DNA of 64,000 nucleotides from Acidimicrobiia bacterium (GTDB lineage: Bacteria > Actinomycetota > Acidimicrobiia > Spongiisociales > UBA11373). Positions within the stretch are counted from its first letter, which is position 1; each line of letters begins with the position of its first letter. Below the pieces are notes generated by a model. The model did no database searches and had not been told where the DNA came from. It was given only the letters and a program-made list of their open reading frames with translations. A program made the position numbers and the translations under genes. This document shows, piece by piece, positions 53,547 through 60,951 of this stretch. The stretch spans positions 168,648 to 232,647 of the forward strand of contig JBBDMM010000010.1 in assembly GCA_040878325.1 (NCBI GenBank), given 5' to 3'.

Positions 53547-53626
53547 CGTCTTCCCCAGGTATTCCGGGGGGAGTGGCCCGAAGGGCCGAGGGGGGCAGCT
53601 GACCCTGCGGGCGGGGCTGGACCCGT
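53547..53626. repeat. 80-bp repeat, copy 1
   Basis: Follows the kelch-type gene. It shares about 74 of 80 positions with copy 2 (53721-53800) and contains a short GGCCC-GAA-GGGCC hairpin followed by GGGGGGCAGCTGA. The 300-base gap 53542-53838 contains only this repeat, its second copy, an inverted related piece and a G run. Confidence 0.9.
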
Positions 53627-53642
53627 CGTCTGACCGCACGCT

Positions 53643-53700
53643 GTCTCAGCTGCCCCCTCCCTCACCACCGAAGCGGCGGCGCCACCTCCCCTGGAAGCCG
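53643..53700. repeat. Inverted, diverged relative of the 80-bp repeat
   Basis: Between the two direct copies, the reverse complement reads GGGGAGGTGGC ... AGGGAGGGGGCAGCTGAG, matching the ends of the repeat (GGGGGGAGTGGC ... GGGGGGCAGCTGA) but with a different middle. It could pair with either copy. Confidence 0.55.
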
Positions 53701-53720
53701 GAGGAGGACGGTGCTTCTTG

Positions 53721-53800
53721 CGTCTCCCCCCGGTATTCCGGGGGGAGTGGCCCGAAGGGCCGAGGGGGGCAGCTGACTCTGCGAGCAGGACTGGACCCGT
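53721..53800. repeat. 80-bp repeat, copy 2
   Basis: Same orientation as copy 1, with six differences. It ends 18 bases before the G13C5 run. Confidence 0.9.
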
Positions 53801-53817
53801 GAGCGCATCTTCGGTTT

Positions 53818-53835
53818 GGGGGGGGGGGGGCCCCC
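53818..53835. other. G13C5 homopolymer run
   Basis: Thirteen G followed by five C directly before the end of cofE. It may be a real slippage-prone tract or a sequencing or assembly error. Confidence 0.7.
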
Positions 53836-53838
53836 GCC

Positions 53839-54543
53839 CTACAGAAACAGATCTTCCTCCGCCGACCTCACCAGGTCGCGCGCCCGCCCCTCTCCCGGTG
53901 AGAACTCCAGTCCCCTGAGCAGAGCCGCCGGCACCGAAGTCGCTTTGCCCATGACCAGGTCGGCGGCGGCGGCGATTTCGTCGATTACGGCGATTTCGGT
54001 GACATGGAGTTCGCGGCCGTTGGCGTCGACGGTGCCTTTGAGGTCGAGGATGGCGTCCATGCCGGAGAGGCCGATCGCTACGTCGACCAGGCCTTTGCGC
54101 CAGGGGCGGCCGAAGGTGTCGCTGATGATGACTGCCAGGTCGACGCCGGTGGCGGCCTTGATCGCCATGCGGATGCCGTGGGCGGAGCGGTCGGGATCGT
54201 GGGGGAGGAGCACCGCGGTGCCGGGGGCGGCGTTGGAACGGTCGACGCCGGCGTTGGCGCAGATGAAGCCGTGCTTGGTGCGGGCGATGATGAGGTCGCC
54301 GCGGCGGCGGATGATGTCGACCGCCTCTCGCATCGCCAGCGCCCGGTAGGCGGGTTCCTCCTCGCCTTCGAGGTCCACTACGGCACCTTCTGCCTTCGAG
54401 ACCGCCTTGTGGGTGACCACCAGCACATCGCCCGGCTCGGGTTCGAGGCCGGCGCGGCGGATGGCGTCGAGGAGCATGGTGGGGAGATCGTCCCCCTTGG
54501 TGACCTCAGGGATTCCGGGGAGGGGGGTGATGACGAGCGTCAT
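53839..54543 (-). CDS. cofE: CofE, coenzyme F420-0:gamma-glutamyl ligase
   Basis: 234 residues. It adds glutamate residues to F420-0 with GTP. Motifs: VVTHKAVSKAEGAVV, the metal-binding region TKHGFICANAGVDRSN, and SDTFGRPWRKGLVDVAIG. There is no C-terminal FMN reductase domain, unlike mycobacterial FbiB, so the reduction of dehydro-F420 must be done by a separate protein. The ATG at 54543 overlaps the cofD stop (ATGA). Confidence 0.93.
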   Translation of the reverse strand: MTLVITPLPGIPEVTKGDDLPTMLLDAIRRAGLEPEPGDVLVVTHKAVSKAEGAVVDLEGEEEPAYRALAMREAVDIIRRRGDLIIARTKHGFICANAGVDRSNAAPGTAVLLPHDPDRSAHGIRMAIKAATGVDLAVIISDTFGRPWRKGLVDVAIGLSGMDAILDLKGTVDANGRELHVTEIAVIDEIAAAADLVMGKATSVPAALLRGLEFSPGEGRARDLVRSAEEDLFL

Positions 54544-55454
54544 AGGGCAAGTACCTCGGCGGCGAAGCGGGCGGCGGCGTCCGGGTGGGCGATGCGAGTG
54601 TCCATGTGGTGAATCTTGACCTCTCCGGAGTCGACCTCCTCGTCGGCGTCGCCTTGGTCGACGATCAGATCGCTGAGCAGTGCTCGGTAGGCGGTGAGCA
54701 CCCCGGCGGTGCCTGCGGGCAGGCCGAGGGAGGCCATCACCCGATCGGCGGGGCCCTTGAGCGCCTTTCCGCCGAACAGGGGGCTCACCGCCACCACCCG
54801 GGGGGCGGAGAGGACGGTGTCGTGGATCTCCCGGATCGCCAGGATCGGCCAGATCGAGAGCGGGGGGTTGGAGGGGGCGATCACCACCAGGTCGGCCTCT
54901 TCGATCGCCTCGACCACTCCGGGAGCGGGTTTGGCGTGCTCGGCTCCTTCGAAATCGACCTCGGCGACCTCGTCGCGATTGCCGCGCAGCACGAAGTACT
55001 CCTGGAAACCGCACCACTCCCCCTGGGCAGTGCGCACCTTGGTGCGCAGTTGATCGTCGGTGGCCGGCAACACCCGGTGCCGCACGCCCAGCACTCGTGC
55101 CGTCCGATCGGTGATCGACGAGAGGGTCTCCCCCGAGTCGAGCGCCTGGGTGCGGGCGAGGCAGGTGGCTAGGTCGACATCGCCGAGCCGGAATGTGGTG
55201 TCGACTCCGAGCCGCTCCAGGGCCTCCATCACCGTGAAGGTGTCGTCTGCCCGGCCCCAACCGTGCGGTCCCTCGACCCCGGCCAGCGTGTAAACGACGG
55301 TGTCGAGATCGGCGGAGACATGCACTCCGTGAATCCGCTCGTCGTCGCCGACATTCACGATCACGGTGAGTTCCTCGGGGGCAAGCACCGAGGCGAAGCC
55401 ACGCGCCGCGCGCGCCCCGCCGACGCCGCCCGAGAGGAGGGTCACCCGGCTCAA
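54540..55454 (-). CDS. cofD: CofD, phospholactate/phosphoenolpyruvyl transferase for F420
   Basis: 304 residues. It joins the lactyl- or enolpyruvyl-phosphoguanosine donor to the deazaflavin precursor Fo. N-terminal GGVGGARAARGF (nucleotide binding), NVGDDERIHGVHVSADLDT and SNPPLSIWPILAI are family hallmarks. The start is a TTG at 55454 with GGAGG at seven bases; GTG 55445 is the alternative. The spacing to the divergent glycosyltransferase is only 30 bases. Confidence 0.93.
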   Translation of the reverse strand: MSRVTLLSGGVGGARAARGFASVLAPEELTVIVNVGDDERIHGVHVSADLDTVVYTLAGVEGPHGWGRADDTFTVMEALERLGVDTTFRLGDVDLATCLARTQALDSGETLSSITDRTARVLGVRHRVLPATDDQLRTKVRTAQGEWCGFQEYFVLRGNRDEVAEVDFEGAEHAKPAPGVVEAIEEADLVVIAPSNPPLSIWPILAIREIHDTVLSAPRVVAVSPLFGGKALKGPADRVMASLGLPAGTAGVLTAYRALLSDLIVDQGDADEEVDSGEVKIHHMDTRIAHPDAAARFAAEVLAL

Positions 55455-55484
55455 ATCCCTGCCTCCATAGAATGCGCCCCGGTC

Positions 55485-58268
55485 ATGTCCACGGATCCTT
55501 CCACTCCCAGCGCGGCTCCCGCGCCCTCCGTCGCCGCGGTGGTCACTGCGGACGACGCGGCATTGCTTCAGCGGTGCCTCGAAGCGATCGGTCGGCAAGT
55601 GTACGGACCGTCCAAGGTGTTCGTCGTGGGCGGAGACGAAGCCGTGCGGCGCGTCGCCGCCGACTCCGATGCCTCATGGCGCCCCAACATCGGCGGCATC
55701 TACGACACGATGGGCCCGGACATTTCCTACATCTGGGCGCTGCGGCAGCGGGCGCGGCCCGAGCCCGGAGCGCTCAAGGCGTTGATCGAGGATGGGGCCC
55801 GGGTCGACGCGTCCGTCGCCGGCTCCAAGGTGGTCGACTTCGAGAACCCCGAGCTGCTCATCTCGGTGGGCTACGCCACCGACGTGTTCGACGCCCCCTA
55901 CAGCGGTCTGCAGGAAGGCGAACTCGACCAGGAGCAGTACGACGTCATCCGCGACGTGGCCTCGGTCGCCGGGACTTCGGTGCTCATCCGCCGCGACATC
56001 TTCCGCGGCCTGGGCGGTCTCGACCCGAAGATGACGCAGACCTCGGCCGCCATCGACTTCTGCCAGCGGGCCCGGCTCCGCGGTGGTCGAGTGGTGGTCA
56101 TTCCGTCGTCGGTGGTGCGTTACGAAGGCCCCGACCCTGCTCCAAAGTGGCGGGAGCGGGCGGGGGAGACCCGGGCGATGATCAAGGCCTACAGCGGGCT
56201 GACCCTGCTGTGGGCGTTGCCGGTGGCGTTCCTGGTCGGGCTTCTCGAGAGCGTGCTCGCGTTGTTCGTGGGGCGGTTCCCATTGCCCGGTGTGATCGCC
56301 GCCGGGTTCTGGAACATCTGGAAACTGCCCTCCGCGATCGGAGCCCGGTGGCAGGCCCGCCGCGGGCGGGAGGTCGGCGACGAAGAGTTGTTCCGCTACC
56401 AGGTGAATGGGTCGGCGCGGCTCCGTCAGATCTACGAGGAAGTGGGAGAGCGGTTGCGGTCGCGATTCCCCGAAGGCGTGCTTTCAGGATTCAATGAAGC
56501 GGTCGAGGCCGGGCAGCAGCGGATTCGCAAGCCGGCCTTCTTCATCGGCTTCCTCGCCATCCTCTTCGGCCTCATGGCCACTCGGGGAATATGGGGCGAC
56601 CATTTGCCGGTCGGGGGGTTCTCCCTCCCGCCACCGGATTCGGCCGTGGCGACGCTCGGTGCCTACGCCGGAGGCTGGAACCCGGCCGGGCTGGGTTCGC
56701 CCGAGGTGTTGCACCCTTCGGTGGCAGCGACCGCCCTGGTGCAACTCCTGACCCTGGGCCGAGGAGGTGCCGCCGTTGCCGTGATCGTGCTGGGGTCGTT
56801 CCTGCTGGGGATCTTCGGGATGGCGCGGCTGCTGCGGACCTGGGGGATCGGCTCGGTTCCCGGATACTTCTCCGGGATCGTTCTCATGGGTGGTTTCGCG
56901 CTGGCGGGCGCGACCGCGTCCACCCATTGGACCGCGATCCCATCGGTCGCCGCCCTGCCGTGGGCGGTCTCGGGCGCGCTACGGCCGTGGACCGGGGGGC
57001 GGCTTGCCAAGGCGGGCCGGTTTGCCGGGGTGGTCCTCCCCGTCGGTGTGATCGCGGCATTCACCCCGTTGGCGCTGGTCGTGCCCGTGGTGGCCTTGGT
57101 GATCTGGGCCCTGGTGGGCTTAGGGAACCGCTGGGGTGCAGTCGGCCGCATTTCGATCGCCGCAGTGGCAGCCCTGCCGCTCTTGCTGCCGTGGGTCCCC
57201 TACGCCGACCTCCTTGGCCACCTCGGGGAGGGCGACAAGGCCTTCTGGGACCCGGCGTGGCCGATGGTTCTTCTTGTGGCCCTGGCGGTCTTCGGTGCGC
57301 TGGCCTCACGCGATCCGGTGCTGATGTCGCTTAGCGCCTGGGGCGCCGTGCTGGCTGCACTAGGTGCCATCGCCGCCCGCAGCGGCAGCTTCGGTTCGGG
57401 AGCCGCGGTCGAGGTAGTCGGGCAGATCGCGGCTGCTCTCGGTGTGGCGGTGGTCGTCGGATGCGCCCTCGACGCCAATTCGCGGCGCAAACAGGTGAGG
57501 GGCACCGAGTACATCGGCGTGGTCGCCGGTACGACTGCGACGGTCGTCCTGGTGATGCTCACGATGCTGGTGGCCGGGCCGGGGCGTGCGGGCCTTCCGG
57601 CAGACGAATTGACCGGCGATCTCGCTTTCGCCGTCCCGCAGAACGCCGCTCCGACCCGGGTGTTGATGTTCGGCATCGCGTTGCCGGGCACGACCCGACA
57701 ACTCGAAGGTCTTCCTTACCGGGTGATCGTTCCCCCGTACCCGACCACCTGGGAGTCCCGGCTCAATGAGCCCCGGCTTGGCGATGATGCACTCCACGCC
57801 GTGCTCGAGGACCTGCTCGACGGACGGGTTCGCCGAGCCGGGGGACTGCTGGCCGAGTTCGGCATCGGGTGGGTGGTGTTCTCCGAGCCCAGCCCGCTCG
57901 AGCAGGTCTTCGCCGCCCAGCTCGATCTGGTCCCGCTCACTTCCCTTCGCTTTCCGGTGTTCCGCAACGAGGTGCCGACCGCACTGGCCCTCACGCCTGA
58001 TGGCACCGGATGGAACCTGGCCGGCACCGGGTATCGATCCGGCGATGGGGCGGCGACGCCCGCGATTGCGATTGCATCCAACGCCGACCACCGGTGGGGG
58101 CCCGGTTCTTGGGAGCAGGTCGAGTGGTGGAACCAGGTGGTCCCGAGCGAGCGCTCGGTCCAATTCCAGCCGTACGGTCCCCGGCGGATGATGGCGATCG
58201 CCGCCGGCGTCTGGCTGGCCGCGCTGGCGGCCTTGTGGGCATTGAGTCGGAGGAGGGTCAAGTCGTGA
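55485..58268 (+). CDS. GT2-family glycosyltransferase fused to large membrane region
   Basis: 927 residues. A cytoplasmic GT2-like domain (about 15-230; SVAAVVTADDAALLQRCLEAI at start, GTSVLIRRDIFRGLGGLD acceptor-type loop) is followed by about 14 membrane helices and a C-terminal extracytoplasmic segment (about 700-900). Similar proteins adjoin cofDE and DUF5719 genes in actinobacteria and are thought to work in cell-wall or surface glycan synthesis. A TAGAAT box is 11 bases before the ATG. The stop overlaps the next gene (GTGA). Confidence 0.82.
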   Translation: MSTDPSTPSAAPAPSVAAVVTADDAALLQRCLEAIGRQVYGPSKVFVVGGDEAVRRVAADSDASWRPNIGGIYDTMGPDISYIWALRQRARPEPGALKALIEDGARVDASVAGSKVVDFENPELLISVGYATDVFDAPYSGLQEGELDQEQYDVIRDVASVAGTSVLIRRDIFRGLGGLDPKMTQTSAAIDFCQRARLRGGRVVVIPSSVVRYEGPDPAPKWRERAGETRAMIKAYSGLTLLWALPVAFLVGLLESVLALFVGRFPLPGVIAAGFWNIWKLPSAIGARWQARRGREVGDEELFRYQVNGSARLRQIYEEVGERLRSRFPEGVLSGFNEAVEAGQQRIRKPAFFIGFLAILFGLMATRGIWGDHLPVGGFSLPPPDSAVATLGAYAGGWNPAGLGSPEVLHPSVAATALVQLLTLGRGGAAVAVIVLGSFLLGIFGMARLLRTWGIGSVPGYFSGIVLMGGFALAGATASTHWTAIPSVAALPWAVSGALRPWTGGRLAKAGRFAGVVLPVGVIAAFTPLALVVPVVALVIWALVGLGNRWGAVGRISIAAVAALPLLLPWVPYADLLGHLGEGDKAFWDPAWPMVLLVALAVFGALASRDPVLMSLSAWGAVLAALGAIAARSGSFGSGAAVEVVGQIAAALGVAVVVGCALDANSRRKQVRGTEYIGVVAGTTATVVLVMLTMLVAGPGRAGLPADELTGDLAFAVPQNAAPTRVLMFGIALPGTTRQLEGLPYRVIVPPYPTTWESRLNEPRLGDDALHAVLEDLLDGRVRRAGGLLAEFGIGWVVFSEPSPLEQVFAAQLDLVPLTSLRFPVFRNEVPTALALTPDGTGWNLAGTGYRSGDGAATPAIAIASNADHRWGPGSWEQVEWWNQVVPSERSVQFQPYGPRRMMAIAAGVWLAALAALWALSRRRVKS

Positions 58269-59596
58269 GGCGCACTCCGATTGCCGTGTTGATCGGAGCG
58301 CTGCTCGCCGGGGCGTATTTGCTGCCCGCCCCCGACCCGGCACCCGAGCCCCTTGCCGGGGTAATCATCGAACGGCCGGGCATCGAATCGCCCATCGACG
58401 CCGCCATCTGGTACTGCTCGTGGGCCCAGTCGGGGGCGGAGCGAGACTCGATGGTGTCGGTGGCCTCGATGATGCCTGCGCAGGCGGAGTTCACCTTCCC
58501 GGTGGCGATCCCCGGGGAAGATCCGGATACGGCTCAGCTGGAGATGCTCGGGCCGGGCGCGGCGGTCCTGACCCTTTCGGACATCGCCCAGCGGGGCGAC
58601 TCTCCCTCATTCATCGAGTTCACCGGCGGCCCGTCGGCGGCCACCGCCACCGTGGTTGGCGACGTGCTCGCCGCGGACACATGTGCTGCCTCCGGTCCCG
58701 ACGAGTGGTTCTTCGTTGGGGGATCCACTCGTACCGGAGAGACCCTTCGCTTGCGGCTCTTCAACCCGTTCCCCGAGATCGCCAGGGTCACGGTCTCTGG
58801 ATTCTCGGAGATCGGCGTCGAAGCTCTGGGCGAGTTGCGGTCGCTCACCGTCAACCCCCGGTCGTGGCGCGATATCGACTTTCAGGAATTGCTGCGCCAG
58901 CGGGAGACGCTCGTGATCTCGGTTCGCACCGAAAGCGGTTTGATCGTGCCATCGATGTCGTTCGCGAACGACGCCGACGAGGCCTGGTGGAGTGGAACCG
59001 GGCTCTCGACCGAGTGGGAGTTCCCGGTCGCCCGTCAGGCGGGTCTGGAGGATGCCGCCATCGTGGTGGCCAACCCCGGACTCGCTCCCGCCGAGATCAC
59101 GGTCGACATCTTCACGCGGGCCGGGCCGCAGCCAGCCGCACTGACGTTCACGGTCGAGGCCGAATCTCCCCTTCGAATCGGATTCGCTGACATCGAGGAG
59201 ACGGTGATCGGAGCCCGGCTCACTGCAACCTCGCCGGTTGCCGCGGCCGTGGTGGCAACGGGGGAGGCGGGCACCGCCGTGACTTCCGGGATACCGGCGA
59301 CATCGAGTACCTGGCTGCTGCCGGGGCTTCGCGCAGCCGAACCCGACGAAGGCTTCTTGTGGCTCCTTAACTCCGGCGACGAGGCGGTCACCGTCACCAT
59401 CGGTGTGCTGACCGCCTCGGCGACGATCAACACGAAGGAGGTCCTCGACCCGGGAACCATCCGTCGCATTCAGGTCGACGACGTGACCGCGCTGGGCTAC
59501 GTGGTCTTTGCCGCCGACCCCTTCAGCGCCGGTTGGAGCATCGTTGGGTCGACCGGTGCGGCGTTTTCGACCGGCCTATCCGTTCAGGAGGAGTGA
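58265..59596 (+). CDS. Exported DUF5719-like protein
   Basis: 443 residues with an uncleaved or cleaved N-terminal export signal (VRRTPIAVLIGALLAGAYL) and three to four Ig-like or beta-rich repeats, for example SLTVNPRSWRDIDF and VTVSGFSEIGVEALG. No catalytic motif seen. Position directly after the membrane glycosyltransferase matches the usual DUF5719 neighbourhood. GTG start with a 4-base overlap. Probably an extracytoplasmic partner of the glycosyltransferase. Confidence 0.75.
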   Translation: MRRTPIAVLIGALLAGAYLLPAPDPAPEPLAGVIIERPGIESPIDAAIWYCSWAQSGAERDSMVSVASMMPAQAEFTFPVAIPGEDPDTAQLEMLGPGAAVLTLSDIAQRGDSPSFIEFTGGPSAATATVVGDVLAADTCAASGPDEWFFVGGSTRTGETLRLRLFNPFPEIARVTVSGFSEIGVEALGELRSLTVNPRSWRDIDFQELLRQRETLVISVRTESGLIVPSMSFANDADEAWWSGTGLSTEWEFPVARQAGLEDAAIVVANPGLAPAEITVDIFTRAGPQPAALTFTVEAESPLRIGFADIEETVIGARLTATSPVAAAVVATGEAGTAVTSGIPATSSTWLLPGLRAAEPDEGFLWLLNSGDEAVTVTIGVLTASATINTKEVLDPGTIRRIQVDDVTALGYVVFAADPFSAGWSIVGSTGAAFSTGLSVQEE

Positions 59597-59597
59597 G

Positions 59598-59969
59598 TTG
59601 CCGGGCGGCCTGATCTTCGCCGCGTTGTCCGTTGCGATGGCCGTGGCGTTCGCATTCGGCGCCATCCGCTGGACCCGGCGTCGAGCCGACACCGCGGTCC
59701 TCGACCTCAGCGGCGTCGCCGGCCGGGTTGTGTTCTTCTCCGACGAGGCGTGCCGTCGGTGCCCGGCGGCCCGGGACGCCCTGGCCGCCTCCGGGGTGGA
59801 GTTCGAGGAGATCCGCTACGGCGACGACCCCCAGCGCTTCCGCGCCACCGGAGCAACCGCGGTGCCGTTGGTGGTGGTTAGGGATTCGCAGGGCGCGGAG
59901 TCAGGAAGAATCGTCGGCGAGGTAAGAGCCGGCAAACTCGCCGTGCTCCTGAAGCAAGCCGGCCTCTAG
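59598..59969 (+). CDS. Membrane-anchored glutaredoxin-like protein
   Basis: 123 residues: N-terminal helix (about 3-22), then a small thioredoxin fold with CRRC in DEACRRCPAARDAL and a cis-proline turn TAVPLVVV. The topology of the helix places the redox domain on the cytoplasmic side if the basic RWTRRR cluster is inside. The start is a TTG at 59598 with AGGAGG at good distance; a single base separates it from the upstream stop. Confidence 0.75.
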   Translation: MPGGLIFAALSVAMAVAFAFGAIRWTRRRADTAVLDLSGVAGRVVFFSDEACRRCPAARDALAASGVEFEEIRYGDDPQRFRATGATAVPLVVVRDSQGAESGRIVGEVRAGKLAVLLKQAGL

Positions 59970-59988
59970 TCGGCTCGCCAATCGCCGG

Positions 59989-60003
59989 CCGGGCAAAGCC
60001 CGG
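59989..60003. terminator. GC hairpin with AAA loop
   Basis: CCGGGC-AAA-GCCCGG stem after the glutaredoxin-like gene, probably its terminator. Confidence 0.45.
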
Positions 60004-60019
60004 GTCCTCGGAACCACAC

Positions 60020-60048
60020 TTCCGTAATCACACCGATGTGATTAGAGT
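60020..60048 (+). promoter_or_regulatory. Promoter with embedded operator for the DUF3499 gene
   Basis: TTCCGT (60020-60025), 17-base spacer, TAGAGT (60043-60048), then 8 bases to the ATG: a leaderless arrangement. The spacer is occupied by the perfect inverted repeat AATCACACCGATGTGATT (60026-60043; 7-bp arms, 4-bp centre), the size of a site for a dimeric regulator such as CRP/FNR, GntR or MarR type. Confidence 0.6.
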
Positions 60049-60056
60049 CCACCCCT

Positions 60057-60284
60057 ATGACCGAACACTGCGTTCGCTGCGCGACCCCGGCCGGCATCGT
60101 GATGCGGTTCCATTACATGGAGCGCACGATGTGGCTCGAGGATCTTCGAGAGCCCGTCGTCCCCGGCGCCGGGTACGCGATGTGCGAAGACCACGCCGGG
60201 CGGATGACGCCACCGGTGGGTTGGACCCTCGTCGACCGCCGGCAGCCGGTTCGCCCGCTATTCGCTTCGCTCGAAGTCGCCTGA
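60057..60284 (+). CDS. DUF3499 family protein
   Basis: 75 residues: CVRC near the start, then CEDHAGRMTPPVGWTLVDRR, the DUF3499 pattern, consistent with a small metal-binding or zinc-ribbon fold. Function unknown; the family is almost restricted to actinobacteria and is commonly found with whiB2, cofD/cofE and sugar-metabolism genes. It looks leaderless and is preceded by a clear palindromic operator. Confidence 0.85.
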   Translation: MTEHCVRCATPAGIVMRFHYMERTMWLEDLREPVVPGAGYAMCEDHAGRMTPPVGWTLVDRRQPVRPLFASLEVA

Positions 60285-60290
60285 CGAAGG

Positions 60291-60584
60291 ATGCCCATCG
60301 ACCGGGACGTGCTCGACGCCGTCCTCGAGATGGATGAGCACGAGCTGAGGAGGATCGTGATACTCGCCCGGGCTCGCTTGGAGTCGCGTGGGGTCCGTTT
60401 CGAAGACGGGACTCCTGAGGTGAAACTCCGCAAGCAATTGGTGCGCTGTGGCAAGGAGAACTGCACCCGGTGTCCTCACGGGCCGTACTGGTACGCCTAC
60501 TGGCGTGAGGACGGCAGGCGACGCTCCCGGTATGTGGGCAAGCTCGGCGCAGCCGACCTTTCACCCCGTCCAACGAATAACTAG
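60291..60584 (+). CDS. Small cysteine-rich protein (RCGKxxC type)
   Basis: 97 residues: a helical N-terminal half (MDEHELRRIVILARARLESRG) and a C-terminal module RCGKENCTRCPHGPYWYAYW followed by a basic RYVGK stretch. Similar modules (DUF6788-like) occur in small proteins and recombination-associated frames in many bacteria. It may bind nucleic acid through the Cys/aromatic module. Starts 6 bases after DUF3499. Confidence 0.7.
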   Translation: MPIDRDVLDAVLEMDEHELRRIVILARARLESRGVRFEDGTPEVKLRKQLVRCGKENCTRCPHGPYWYAYWREDGRRRSRYVGKLGAADLSPRPTNN

Positions 60585-60644
60585 TCAACCCCGTCTGGGG
60601 GCTTGCCGAAGGAAATCGAACGGTGGAAACGAGGAGGAAGCCAA

Positions 60645-60842
60645 ATGGCCAGGCGCTCTGAAGCGCTGACCGTCGAATGTGCCAATTGTGGTGCGCGCGA
60701 CGCGATCCAGATCGAACTGAATCTCCCCGACGGCAGCGATGTCACCTTCAACTCGTGTCATCGGTGCGAGCACCGGTGGTGGGAGTCGGGCAGTGAAGTG
60801 CTCGACCTGACGAGTGTGCTGGAGAAGGCGCGGAAGCACTGA
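60645..60842 (+). CDS. Small zinc-ribbon protein
   Basis: 65 residues: CANCGARD and CHRCEHRWW pairs form one zinc ribbon, with the WW end typical of TFIIS-like or RNA-polymerase-associated small ribbons in actinobacteria. The start ATG 60645 has GAGGAGG upstream; an in-frame TTG 14 codons earlier is less likely. The stop lies in the stem of a strong hairpin. Confidence 0.75.
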   Translation: MARRSEALTVECANCGARDAIQIELNLPDGSDVTFNSCHRCEHRWWESGSEVLDLTSVLEKARKH

Positions 60843-60861
60843 ACGGCTCCGCCGTTCAGTG
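60837..60861 (+). terminator. Strong terminator-like hairpin
   Basis: Perfect 11-bp stem CACTGAACGGC / GCCGTTCAGTG with loop TCC, overlapping the stop codon of the zinc-ribbon gene. No T run follows. Confidence 0.7.
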
Positions 60862-60937
60862 ACGCCTCCAGCCACCAGCAAGACCTTCTGCAAGTGGCGA
60901 TGAGCCGAGGGTGAAACCCAGAAACACCCCGCGGCGT

Positions 60938-60943
60938 TACTCT
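60938..60943 (+). promoter_or_regulatory. Putative leaderless -10 box
   Basis: TACTCT, 8 bases before the GTG start at 60952; no Shine-Dalgarno. Confidence 0.4.
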
Positions 60944-60951
60944 CCTCGATC

